Positions 32,629 to 41,857 of a DNA stretch of 64,000 bases are shown piece after piece. The notes under the pieces are model-generated. The model was not told the DNA's origin. It did no database searches and saw only the letters and a list, made by a program, of their open reading frames with translations. A program made the position numbers and the translations under genes. The stretch is taken from the NCBI GenBank assembly GCA_002869185.1, contig PKTN01000013.1:58972-122971 (forward strand), read 5' to 3'. Origin of the DNA: Denitrovibrio sp. Its GTDB lineage: Bacteria; Chrysiogenota; Deferribacteres; Deferribacterales; Geovibrionaceae. The stretch's first letter is position 1, and every line of letters starts with the position of its first letter.

Positions 32629-33498
32629 ATGTACTTTCAGGACGTAATACTGAAACTCCAGCAATTCTGGGCTGACAAAGGCTGTATCATATACCAGCCA
32701 TACGATAATGAAGTAGGAGCAGGAACTTTCAACCCTGCAACATTCCTGCGTTGCCTCGGACCTGAGCCGTGGAACGTAGCTTATGTTGAGCCTAGCCGCA
32801 GACCTACTGACGGACGTTACGGTGAAAACCCTAACAGGCTCCAGCACTACTATCAGTTTCAGGTTATCCTGAAGCCATCTCCAGACAATATCCAAGAACT
32901 CTACCTCGAGTCTCTTAAAGAGCTCGGCGTAGACCCAAAAGCTCACGATATCCGCTTTGTTGAGGATGACTGGGAATCACCAACTCTTGGTGCTTGGGGA
33001 CTAGGTTGGGAAGTTTGGCTCGATGGTATGGATATCACTCAGTTCACATATTTCCAGCAGGCAGGTGGTATAGACCTTAAACCTGTTTCTGGTGAGATTA
33101 CTTACGGACTTGAGCGTATCGCTATGTACATTCAAGGCGTTGAGTCAGTTTACGACCTCAAGTGGAATAAAGACGTAACCTATGGAGACGTTTACCACGC
33201 TAATGAGGTTCAGTTCTCTGCTCACAACTTTGAGCATGCTGACATAGATATGCTTTTCAAACTTTTCGAAATGTACGAGAAGGAGTGCATCAGCATTAAC
33301 GAAAAAGGGCTTCCACTTCCGGCATACGATTACTGCCTTAAGTGTAGCCACACTTTCAACCTGCTAGACGCTAGAAACGCTATCTCCGTAACAGAGCGTA
33401 CAGTATATATCGGACGTGTGCGTAACCTCGCCAAGATGTGTGCAGAAAACTATCTAGCCCACAGAGAAGAGCTTGGTTTCCCACTACTTAAAAAGTAG
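32629..33498 (+). CDS. glyQ: Glycyl-tRNA synthetase alpha subunit
   Basis: [36 protein letters not shown]; full length. Confidence 0.97.
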   Translation: MYFQDVILKLQQFWADKGCIIYQPYDNEVGAGTFNPATFLRCLGPEPWNVAYVEPSRRPTDGRYGENPNRLQHYYQFQVILKPSPDNIQELYLESLKELGVDPKAHDIRFVEDDWESPTLGAWGLGWEVWLDGMDITQFTYFQQAGGIDLKPVSGEITYGLERIAMYIQGVESVYDLKWNKDVTYGDVYHANEVQFSAHNFEHADIDMLFKLFEMYEKECISINEKGLPLPAYDYCLKCSHTFNLLDARNAISVTERTVYIGRVRNLAKMCAENYLAHREELGFPLLKK

Positions 33499-33574
33499 CG
33501 TTGAATCACAATACTGCGAAACTGACTAGAGCGAAGCGTTACGCCTACCACTGGTCGGCTGCAATAGATATAAA

Positions 33575-33602
33575 AAAAGCCAGACGATTGTCTGGCTTTT
33601 TT
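33575..33602 (+). terminator. Rho-independent terminator after glyQ (bidirectional)
   Basis: AAAAGCCAGAC-gatt-GTCTGGCTTTTTT. Confidence 0.85.
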
Positions 33603-33622
33603 AGTTTATGATTTAATGAATA

Positions 33623-34168
33623 TTATACTTTTTGTTCTTTATATAGGCTGAGGTAACCGTCACCATATAGATAGACAACCTTGCCACCTTCGATGAACTC
33701 AGGGAATGAATCGTCTTCACACTCTAATGATTCGAGAAGTTGATACGTTTGATCTGCCACCGAAAGCAGAGTAACAAGCCCATCAAATGTCTCTTTATCA
33801 CCTTTAATCACTTTACAGATTTTACGCACATCCTTCCTGTCGCCAGTGATGATAAGCTTACCTGTCCTGTTATTAAGGTCTATCTCAAAAGGAGGATCGT
33901 TCGTCATGCCATGCATATTTAAAAGAAATTGAATTTTTTCTCTTATGTAGGAAGAGAATGCCAGAATATACTCTAAACTAGGAAGAAATGACTCCTCATT
34001 TTCAGGCATAATATCATCGACGTTTTCAGAGTTCGCAAATCTATCCTCTTCATCAAAAGCTTTTAGCGTATTAAGAAATATTACTGATGTATCAACATTT
34101 TGGCCAGCATCGCCACATGATGTCGAGCTAATACCACAGCTGATTGTATTGGTAGTTTCATTATCCAT
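33623..34168 (-). CDS. Paralogue-family protein of unknown function (most diverged; start placed at ATG 34168)
   Basis: RBS GAGAGG before ATG 34168 (MDNETTNTISCGISSTSCGD...); shares NDPPFEIDLNN..KLIITGDRKDVRKICKVI with the neighbouring ORFs. Confidence 0.7.
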   Translation of the reverse strand: MDNETTNTISCGISSTSCGDAGQNVDTSVIFLNTLKAFDEEDRFANSENVDDIMPENEESFLPSLEYILAFSSYIREKIQFLLNMHGMTNDPPFEIDLNNRTGKLIITGDRKDVRKICKVIKGDKETFDGLVTLLSVADQTYQLLESLECEDDSFPEFIEGGKVVYLYGDGYLSLYKEQKV

Positions 34169-34313
34169 AAAGCACCTCTCAAGCTGTATAAAGCAAGAGG
34201 CGCGCCAAAATATAATATATGTCGCAAACAACATCCGTGTCATTTGCGATCATCATCGATATATCTAACTATATGCTAGACAGAAGAGCACATCCTTGTG
34301 CAAATTTTTAAAA

Positions 34314-34925
34314 TTAAACATTCAGTTCTTTACCATCAGAAAGTATAGAAATAGAATCGCAATAGATAATACTTGCGTGTGGCATCTTTCTATTATCATT
34401 AAAGAGCCATGAATACTTATCTACAACAGCTTCAGGGTTCGAGCTATTCCGATATTCCTCCTGAAACTTCAAAGAATCAGCCATCGCAACGACATGACTC
34501 CCAATAGCGAGTGTTGTTCTGACCGCCTCTTTAAGGTCTGCATTTTCATTAATAAGCCCACTTATCTCGTCAAGATCATCCCTGTCACCCTTAACTGTCA
34601 CTTCATTCTTGCTATAGTCATAGTCAAGTTCCACAGGAGGATTAGATGGAATATCATTTCTCGCATAGACGATATCTAGCAAATATTTTAATCTTGAATT
34701 GAGCTCTTCTAAGTTTTCCATCGATGGTAAGATAAGCTCTTGATCCAAAAATGTCCCTGATGGATCCTCTATTCCCTTTGCAGAAAATGAATTAAGGTCA
34801 TCTGTATTCATAAATTCGTCCAGAGCCTTCTTAAAATTTGAACCATACTCGGTTTCTTTCTTAGTACTTTCTGTTTTTTGCGTCAAAATTACTGTCGATT
34901 GATTCACCATAAAAACATTACTCAT
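34314..34925 (-). CDS. Paralogue-family protein of unknown function
   Basis: MSNVFMVNQSTVILTQ...NLEELNSRLKYLLDIVYARNDIPSNPPVELDYDYSKNEVTVKGDRDDLDEISGLI. Confidence 0.8.
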   Translation of the reverse strand: MSNVFMVNQSTVILTQKTESTKKETEYGSNFKKALDEFMNTDDLNSFSAKGIEDPSGTFLDQELILPSMENLEELNSRLKYLLDIVYARNDIPSNPPVELDYDYSKNEVTVKGDRDDLDEISGLINENADLKEAVRTTLAIGSHVVAMADSLKFQEEYRNSSNPEAVVDKYSWLFNDNRKMPHASIIYCDSISILSDGKELNV

Positions 34926-34934
34926 CACTCTCTC

Positions 34935-35582
34935 CTAAACTTCTAATAATGGTGTTTTTTCAGCCAGAATTGGGCTATATGTCTGCACTACTCTCTCAGA
35001 CCTAAAGTAGGTAATGGTCTCGCCATAACTCATCTTTGGATAGTGAAACTTGCCATCTTCATCAAAAAGATCAGGATATTCTTCCTTAGCAGTCTCTACT
35101 TCTGGATTGTCATGGTTGAAATTCTGAGATTGAAGTGCGTCATACATACCGAGAAAATTATTCCAAATGTCGTTAATCTTCTTAACTTCATCTTTGATCT
35201 CTTTGTTATCATTCATAAGCTGGCTTATCTGATTGATATCTTCCCTATCCCCTTTAACAGTTATCTCTGTTCTGGTGTAGGAATACTCAATCTCCACAGG
35301 TGGGTCAGTTGGAATATCGTTGCGGACAAACATAAGGTCCATAAGATATTGTAAACGTTCAGTAACCTCTTCCAGATTCTCCATATCTGGCAAGCTCAGT
35401 TCCTCATTAGACATTACCGTCCCTGAAATCTCGATCTTAGTCATTGAGAATTCTGCATCAGAAGAATCAAGGAAACTATTAAACATATTCCCGAAAACAT
35501 CGGATGTGTCACTGTTTTTACAGCAACACTTATTTTGCGTCGAAGGTGATATACTGTCATTTACCATAAATGCGTTGTTCAT
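34935..35582 (-). CDS. Paralogue-family protein of unknown function
   Basis: MNNAFMVNDSISPSTQNKCCCK...NLEEVTERLQYLMDLMFVRNDIPTDPPVEIEYSYTRTEITVKGDREDINQISQLM. Confidence 0.8.
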   Translation of the reverse strand: MNNAFMVNDSISPSTQNKCCCKNSDTSDVFGNMFNSFLDSSDAEFSMTKIEISGTVMSNEELSLPDMENLEEVTERLQYLMDLMFVRNDIPTDPPVEIEYSYTRTEITVKGDREDINQISQLMNDNKEIKDEVKKINDIWNNFLGMYDALQSQNFNHDNPEVETAKEEYPDLFDEDGKFHYPKMSYGETITYFRSERVVQTYSPILAEKTPLLEV

Positions 35583-35614
35583 GGCTCACCTCCTAATAAT
35601 CTCTAAGTTAAAAG

Positions 35615-36232
35615 TCACATGGTCTTTGCAGGCTTATCCTCAGCCTTCTCTTTAACGACCTTCCCATTTGTAAGAATTTTCTCTTCGGTAGTATCTTCGT
35701 CCTCTTCTTTCGCCTTGTTATAGATGTCTATTGCGAAAGCATACTTATTCTTATCAGTTCCGCATTTTTCCAATGCATCTTTACGTGCTTGCTCTATAGA
35801 CTCCATGAGCTCTTTATACTCAGCAAGGGCATCATCAGCCTCAGTAGTCGTTGCCTCGACAAAGTCATCCCCGCCCTCGCCAGATTCAGAGTCTTCCTCC
35901 TCTTCCTCCTCAGGGTCTTCCCCGATATAATTCAACAGTAAAAGATATTGCATACGATCAAAAAGTTTTTCAGTCTCGGTCATCTCAGAATCGTCAACTT
36001 TGACTTCTTGATTTGCAGTTACAGCTTCATTATCAATTTGTGGGAAATTTTGTTCGAAGTCTCTAAGCAGATTTTGTGCTGACGAGGAAATATTTACCTC
36101 ATCTTCACGACTAGATAGATTCTTTTCATAGACATCACGAAAGGATGAAAATCCTGTTGAGGTCTTTGTACAGCAGGTTGCAGGTTGCGTCGAAGGTGAA
36201 ATACTGTCATTGACCATAAATGCGTTGTTCAT
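35615..36232 (-). CDS. Paralogue-family protein with shared N-terminus and divergent acidic C-terminus
   Basis: MNNAFMVNDSISPSTQPATCC...ETEKLFDRMQYLLLLNYIGEDPEEEEEEDSESGEGG. Confidence 0.8.
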   Translation of the reverse strand: MNNAFMVNDSISPSTQPATCCTKTSTGFSSFRDVYEKNLSSREDEVNISSSAQNLLRDFEQNFPQIDNEAVTANQEVKVDDSEMTETEKLFDRMQYLLLLNYIGEDPEEEEEEDSESGEGGDDFVEATTTEADDALAEYKELMESIEQARKDALEKCGTDKNKYAFAIDIYNKAKEEDEDTTEEKILTNGKVVKEKAEDKPAKTM

Positions 36233-36258
36233 GGCTCACCCCCTAAGACCTTAGGAGT

Positions 36259-36274
36259 AGCAATTTTAACGCCT
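36259..36274 (-). promoter_or_regulatory. Candidate sigma54-like -24/-12 promoter upstream of the paralogue cluster
   Basis: AGGCGTTAAAATTGCT: GG-N10-GC spacing with TTGCT; the -24 half is weak. Confidence 0.35.
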
Positions 36275-36310
36275 AAAATATGTATCTTCTTACATCATTA
36301 CAAAAATATC

Positions 36311-36886
36311 TTAATCATCTCCAGAAAAAAGCATAGCTTCGCGGAGATTCTCAGCAGTGTCTTCCTCAACGAGTAGCTCAACAAGAGTAAAAGCGAACTC
36401 TGCTGCTGTGGCTGGACCTCTGCTTGTAATGATTGTCTCGTCTACCACGACCACAGCATTCTGATAGTCACAATCTGTCTCTACCTTACTTCTAAAAGTA
36501 GGATAACTAGTTGCCAGACAACCAGCTAAAAGCCCTTTTTCAGCTAGGACAAACGGTGCCGCACAAATAGCTGCGATATATTTTTCTTCCGCTTTGAATT
36601 TACGTAGGATCTTATCTGCGACATCATCATTTAAAATATTTCTTGCACCACCACTACCACCAGGGAGAACTATCATGTCATATTCATCTTCATTTATATC
36701 TTTTAGTTCTGCATCAGGCATAACAGCGAGCCCTTGTTGACCTTTAACCAACCCTTCTTTGATGCATACCACACAAACATCAAGTTCTGCTCTGCGTAGA
36801 ATATCAATCACACTAACAGCCTCGATCTCCTCGAAACCGTCCGCCAAAACAACTATAACCTTGCTCATTCTCCACCTCATATACAT
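36311..36886 (-). CDS. DJ-1/PfpI family protein
   Basis: VVLADGFEEIEAVSVIDILRRA; ICAAPFVLAEKGLLAG (nucleophile Cys). Confidence 0.93.
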   Translation of the reverse strand: MYMRWRMSKVIVVLADGFEEIEAVSVIDILRRAELDVCVVCIKEGLVKGQQGLAVMPDAELKDINEDEYDMIVLPGGSGGARNILNDDVADKILRKFKAEEKYIAAICAAPFVLAEKGLLAGCLATSYPTFRSKVETDCDYQNAVVVVDETIITSRGPATAAEFAFTLVELLVEEDTAENLREAMLFSGDD

Positions 36887-36991
36887 AGATATATCAAAGA
36901 TACCCCAAAGAGCCTTGAAATGGGACTCAATTTATTATAAAATCGAACTTAAACAATGTTTGACAATACTAAATAACATAGAAGGTGCAAT

Positions 36992-38344
36992 GTGAAAAAG
37001 ATTTACCTAAGCCCAAGTGATATGCCTAAACAGTGGTATAACCTGCTAGCGGATATTCCTCAGCTAGCTCCACCTATAAGCCCAGTAACTGGCAAACCTG
37101 CAACCCCTGATGAACTTCTTAAAATTTTTCCTGGACCAATCCTTGAGCAAGAGATGTCAGCAGAGAGATATATCGATATACCTGAAGAGGTTATGGAAAT
37201 TTTATCTATCTGGAGACCTACTCCTGTTGTTAGAGCTGAAAGACTTGAAAAAGCTCTCGGTACTAAATGTAGAATCTATTACAAAAATGAAGGCGTTTCA
37301 CCAGCAGGTAGCCACAAGACTAACACTGCTGTTCCGCAAGCCTTCTACAATAAAATCTGTGGCATCAACAAACTAGCTACAGAGACTGGCGCTGGTCAGT
37401 GGGGTAGTGCTCTATCTTTCGCTACTAACATCTTTGAAATGGCTCTTAAAGTTTACATGGTTAAAGTTAGCTATCACCAGAAGCCATACAGAAAATCATT
37501 CATGAACATGTTCGGTGCTGAGGTTATCCCATCACCATCGATATTCACAAATGCAGGTCGTGCGGAGCTCGAAAGAGATCCTGCTTCCAATGGTTCACTC
37601 GGTTTAGCTATCAGCGAGGCTGTGGAAGACGCTGTAATGAACGATGATACTAACTATGCACTCGGTTCAGTACTTAACCACGTTATCCTCCACCAGTCTA
37701 TCATAGGGCTTGAGGCTAAGAAGCAGATGGAGATAGGTGGTGATTACCCTGACATGGTATTTGCATCTTGCGGTGGTGGTTCCAACTTCGGTGGAATCGC
37801 ATCTGCATTCGTTAAAGATAAATTAGACGGCAAAAAAGTAGAGTGTGTTGCTGTAGAACCACTCTCATGCCCTACACTGACTAAAGGTCAGTTCACATTC
37901 GATTATGGTGACGTGGCAAAGATGACTCCTATCATGCAAATGTTCACCCTAGGACATGACTTTATGCCACCAGCTATCCATGCTGGCGGACTTCGTTACC
38001 ATGGAGACAGCCCAATCGTTAGTAAGATGTACCAAGAGGGTATCGTCGGAGCTAGAAGCATCGGTCAGACTGACGTATTCAAATATGGAACTATGTTCGC
38101 TAAAACAGAAGGTATCATCCCTGCACCAGAATCATCACACGCAATAGCTGGCGTAGCTAAAGAAGCTCTCGCTTGTGACGAAAGGGGCGAATCCAAATCA
38201 CTCCTCTTCTGTCTTTCTGGTCACGGTCACTTCGATATGGCTTCATACGATTCTTATTATGAAGGCAAACTTGAAGACTACGATTACCCTGAAGAGGCTA
38301 TTAATGAGTCACTTAAAAACGTTCCAACGGTTGATCTATCTTAG
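36992..38344 (+). CDS. TrpB2-type tryptophan synthase beta-like PLP enzyme
   Basis: RPTPVVRAERLEKALGTKCRIYYKNEGVSPAGSHKTNTA; TETGAGQWGSALSFA; CGGGSNFGGI. Confidence 0.93.
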   Translation: MKKIYLSPSDMPKQWYNLLADIPQLAPPISPVTGKPATPDELLKIFPGPILEQEMSAERYIDIPEEVMEILSIWRPTPVVRAERLEKALGTKCRIYYKNEGVSPAGSHKTNTAVPQAFYNKICGINKLATETGAGQWGSALSFATNIFEMALKVYMVKVSYHQKPYRKSFMNMFGAEVIPSPSIFTNAGRAELERDPASNGSLGLAISEAVEDAVMNDDTNYALGSVLNHVILHQSIIGLEAKKQMEIGGDYPDMVFASCGGGSNFGGIASAFVKDKLDGKKVECVAVEPLSCPTLTKGQFTFDYGDVAKMTPIMQMFTLGHDFMPPAIHAGGLRYHGDSPIVSKMYQEGIVGARSIGQTDVFKYGTMFAKTEGIIPAPESSHAIAGVAKEALACDERGESKSLLFCLSGHGHFDMASYDSYYEGKLEDYDYPEEAINESLKNVPTVDLS

Positions 38345-38415
38345 TCGTCTTACGACGACATGCACTTAAGCAAGATTTTCACTTGCGATTGTGCCAATAG
38401 ATAGTACGCTATTAT

Positions 38416-38991
38416 ATGAAAATACTTTTACATCAATGCTGTGGTCCTTGCTCTGCTTACCCTGTTAAGATTTTACAAGAGCAGGGTCACAGTATTATGG
38501 GTTACTGGTATAACCCAAACATACACCCAGTGGTAGAGTTTTACAAAAGACTCGAGACTCTCAAGAAGTTCAATGATGCAAATGACATAAAGATGATCAC
38601 CGATGAGACATATGGTCTCACAGAGTTCGTCCGCATGGCAGCCTTTCGTGAAACAGAGCGATGCCGTTTCTGTTACCAGATGCGTATCGAAAAAGCGGCT
38701 CAGATAGCTTCCCGTGGCAACTTTGACGCGTTTACTACGACTCTGATGTATAGTAAATGGCAAGACCACGAAATGATGAAAGAGTTCTGTGAAATTGCCG
38801 CAAAGAAGTATAAGGTCGCATTCCACTACGAAGATTATCGTGAAGGCTGGCAGGAAGGTATCAACATCTCCAAAGAGCAAGAGATGTATAGACAACAATA
38901 CTGTGGATGCATATATTCCGAAGAGGAAAGATACAAAAAACAACTCAGCAAAAGATTCGCAAATGGCGAAGATATTGTTGGATATGTCTAG
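38416..38991 (+). CDS. queH: Epoxyqueuosine reductase QueH-like (DUF208)
   Basis: LLHQCCGPCSAYPVKIL, GYWYNPNIHPVVEFYKR, CRFCYQMRIEKAA, TTTLMYSKWQDHE. Confidence 0.9.
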   Translation: MKILLHQCCGPCSAYPVKILQEQGHSIMGYWYNPNIHPVVEFYKRLETLKKFNDANDIKMITDETYGLTEFVRMAAFRETERCRFCYQMRIEKAAQIASRGNFDAFTTTLMYSKWQDHEMMKEFCEIAAKKYKVAFHYEDYREGWQEGINISKEQEMYRQQYCGCIYSEEERYKKQLSKRFANGEDIVGYV

Positions 38992-39000
38992 GAGATTTAG

Positions 39001-39093
39001 ATGAACATGAAAATTTTATTATTTCTCTTATTAGCTGTTGCATGTGGGATAGGTTTTTATATCGCTACTAACTTTGCTATGTGCTCTTCATAG
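39001..39093 (+). CDS. Very small hydrophobic ORF (30 aa)
   Basis: MNMKILLFLLLAVACGIGFYIATNFAMCSS after AGGAG, 9 nt downstream of queH. Confidence 0.35.
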   Translation: MNMKILLFLLLAVACGIGFYIATNFAMCSS

Positions 39094-39185
39094 TTTTCTT
39101 CTCAATTTCTTTCTATACAGCTTAACCATTCTTGCATAACACTCTCAACTAGTTTAGACTTTGGAAAAAGCTATGGAGGGTATAG

Positions 39186-39605
39186 ATGAAATCTTTTCGT
39201 AAAGAGCTATGGTTTAACACCAGAGAGCGGATGGAATTTATCAATATTACCCATGATGTCGAAGACTGTATTCGTGAAAGCGGGATAATAGAAGGTCTCT
39301 GCCTAGTGAATGCTATGCATATCACAGCATCAGTCTTTATCAACGACAACGAGAGCGGGCTCCACCAGTACTATAAGGACTGGCTGGAAGAGCTAGCTCC
39401 ACACGAACCACTATCTAGATATCGCCACAACCTGACTGGAGAAGATAATGGTGACGCTCACCACAAACGCCAGATAATGGGACGCGAAGTTACTGTAGCT
39501 ATCACTGATGGACAACTTGATTTTGGTCCATGGGAGTGTATATTCTATGGAGAGTTTGACGGTAAACGCCGTAAAAGAGTTTTAGTAAAAATAATAGGCG
39601 CCTAG
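39186..39605 (+). CDS. YjbQ/UPF0047 family protein
   Basis: [56 protein letters not shown]. Confidence 0.9.
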   Translation: MKSFRKELWFNTRERMEFINITHDVEDCIRESGIIEGLCLVNAMHITASVFINDNESGLHQYYKDWLEELAPHEPLSRYRHNLTGEDNGDAHHKRQIMGREVTVAITDGQLDFGPWECIFYGEFDGKRRKRVLVKIIGA

Positions 39606-39651
39606 GTCGGTCAACACCGACAGATATAATACTATACTGGGAGAATTTAAC

Positions 39652-40506
39652 TTGATACTGCACATTTCACATAATGATCTAGACGGAGTGACCTGTGGGG
39701 CACTCACTAAGAAATTCATCAAAGACGTTGACAATATGTTTTGTAATTACAACGAGATAGATGCAATACTCGAAGAGGCTAGCCTCAGAAAATATGATCA
39801 AATATTAATAACTGATATGTCCCCTAGCCAAAGAGGTTTAAATCTTATACTAGGCGAGATAGAAGTACTTGTTATAGACCACCACGAAACATCATCATGG
39901 ATGAAAGAAGTTACTACAACTATCCATGATATCACTAAAAGTGCTACCCTTCTCACGTGGGAATGGTTACGTGATTCAGGATATGACGTTTCAGAATATC
40001 AAAACCTTGCAGAGTGCGTAAACGACTACGACATGTGGCACCTAAAGCGTGAAGACAGCCTCCAGATGAACATGTTCTTTATGAAACTAGGTGTCGTAAG
40101 ATATATGGAACAGTTCTCTAAAAAGCCATTCAAAGGCTTTACCCCTGAAGAGATGCTTATCGTTGATCTAGAGACAGAAAGACGTGACAAATATCTCTAT
40201 TCTGCTGGTCAATCTGGAGAAATAATGCAAGACAGAGACGGGCTCGAGGTTTGTGTTGTCTTCGCTGAAGAGTATAGTTCTGAACTTGGTAACTATATTA
40301 TAAAAGAATTTGGGGTCGATTATGTCGCTCTCATTAATATGCAACGCAAGAAAGTTTCACTAAGATCAAGAGCTGATGTCGATGTTCGTTCAATAGCTGA
40401 GTATAACGGCGGTGGCGGACACATGAACGCATCAGGTTTCTCCATAAATTTTGAATTTAATACAATAGATTTTTTAAAAGAGGCGGGAATTTTACATGAA
40501 GGCTGA
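39652..40506 (+). CDS. DHH-family phosphoesterase
   Basis: HISHNDLDGVTCGAL; VIDHHETSSW; GGGGHMNASGF. Confidence 0.9.
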   Translation: MILHISHNDLDGVTCGALTKKFIKDVDNMFCNYNEIDAILEEASLRKYDQILITDMSPSQRGLNLILGEIEVLVIDHHETSSWMKEVTTTIHDITKSATLLTWEWLRDSGYDVSEYQNLAECVNDYDMWHLKREDSLQMNMFFMKLGVVRYMEQFSKKPFKGFTPEEMLIVDLETERRDKYLYSAGQSGEIMQDRDGLEVCVVFAEEYSSELGNYIIKEFGVDYVALINMQRKKVSLRSRADVDVRSIAEYNGGGGHMNASGFSINFEFNTIDFLKEAGILHEG

Positions 40507-41071
40507 ATTTATAACATCTGCGAAAGAACCTAAGGGATATCCTCCAACGGAGTTCCCTGAAATTGCATTTGCAGGACGAAGTAATGTTGGTAAATCCAGC
40601 ATGATAAACACTCTCCTCGGCACTAAAAAGCTTGTTAAAGTTGGTAAAACACCAGGTAAGACAAGGCTAGTTAACTTCTTTCTAGTAGCTGATAAGACTA
40701 TGCTTGTCGACCTCCCTGGCTACGGCTTTGCAAAGGTCTCTAAAGCTGAGAAAGCTCAGTGGGGCGAGACAATAGAGAACTATTTTACTGAACGCAAGCA
40801 ACTAACCGCATGCATCCTCATCATGGACATCAGACGTGACCCATCAGATGATGATCTTGGCATGATATACTGGTTAGATCATTATAATGTTCGTAAAGTA
40901 ATTGCACTCACTAAATGCGATAAACTCTCAAACAACCAACAGGCATCAAGATTAGCAAAAATAAGTAAGCAACTGAACCTATCTAAAGATAATTTCCTTA
41001 GATTCTCTTCACTCACCAGAAATGGGAAAGAAGAGATGTGGGCTAAGATAGATGAACTCACATCGGATTAA
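40496..41071 (+). CDS. engB: Ribosome biogenesis GTPase EngB/YsxC
   Basis: IAFAGRSNVGKSSMINTLLGTKKLVKVGKTPGKTRLVNFF; DLPGYGFAKVSK. Confidence 0.96.
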   Translation: MKAEFITSAKEPKGYPPTEFPEIAFAGRSNVGKSSMINTLLGTKKLVKVGKTPGKTRLVNFFLVADKTMLVDLPGYGFAKVSKAEKAQWGETIENYFTERKQLTACILIMDIRRDPSDDDLGMIYWLDHYNVRKVIALTKCDKLSNNQQASRLAKISKQLNLSKDNFLRFSSLTRNGKEEMWAKIDELTSD

Positions 41072-41603
41072 AGCTCTTGCCCTTATATTTGCGCTTGTAT
41101 CCTTCTTTATCTATGCCAATGTAACTGCGGATACTAACAGGCATCAGGCAGAAGTAACTATACTACCTGATGGCAAGCTTCTACCTGAGTTGATAAGAGA
41201 TATTGCAGAAGCCAAGCAGAGTATATACATTGCTATGTATATGTTTAAGTCGTACGACAATGTGAATAATGGAGCTGGACTTATTAAAGCTTCATTAGTA
41301 AAAGCGGCAAAGCGCAGCGTTAAGGTTTATATAGCATTGGATAGCTCGAAAGATGGCGATTTTATTGAGAAAGAGAATAAAAAACTTGGCAAATATTTAT
41401 TAAAGAACAATATTCAAGTAGTTTACGATTCACCTGATAATAGAATGCACACAAAGGCATTGGTGATAGACGAAAGAATTTCTTATATTGGGAGTCACAA
41501 TTATACTAATAGTGCTCTAAAATATAATAGAGAGATGACAGTTAGAATAGTATCTGAAGAGGCGTCTCGTGATGCCATTAGACATATAAAATCGATTAAA
41601 TAA
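41052..41603 (+). CDS. Secreted single-HKD phospholipase D-like endonuclease (Nuc-like)
   Basis: Signal peptide; HTKALVIDERISYIGSHNYTNSAL. Confidence 0.87.
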   Translation: MNSHRIKALALIFALVSFFIYANVTADTNRHQAEVTILPDGKLLPELIRDIAEAKQSIYIAMYMFKSYDNVNNGAGLIKASLVKAAKRSVKVYIALDSSKDGDFIEKENKKLGKYLLKNNIQVVYDSPDNRMHTKALVIDERISYIGSHNYTNSALKYNREMTVRIVSEEASRDAIRHIKSIK

Positions 41604-41612
41604 GGAGGAGAC

Positions 41613-41855
41613 ATGAAAAAATCAGCAATAACTATGTTATTCTTATTCGTAGCATTCATAGCATTCGCCGCTACAACAGGTGAGGAGACTTTTTATAAAA
41701 AATGCACCTCTTGTCATGGCTCATCCCTTTCATTAAAAAAACAGAAATCTATGAAACAATGGTCAGCTACAGTCAAAAGGATGAAGAAGCACGGTCTCAG
41801 CATTTCATCCAGTGAAAGCCAATCTGTTGCTGAATTCCTATCCGGAGGGAAATAA
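41613..41855 (+). CDS. Small periplasmic monoheme cytochrome c
   Basis: Signal peptide plus CTSCHGSS. Confidence 0.85.
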   Translation: MKKSAITMLFLFVAFIAFAATTGEETFYKKCTSCHGSSLSLKKQKSMKQWSATVKRMKKHGLSISSSESQSVAEFLSGGK

Positions 41856-41857
41856 TA

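Noticed and set aside
32629-33498. glyQ read as fused or truncated glyQS
   Set aside because: glyQ is full length with a terminator; glyS absence next door is most simply a separated locus.
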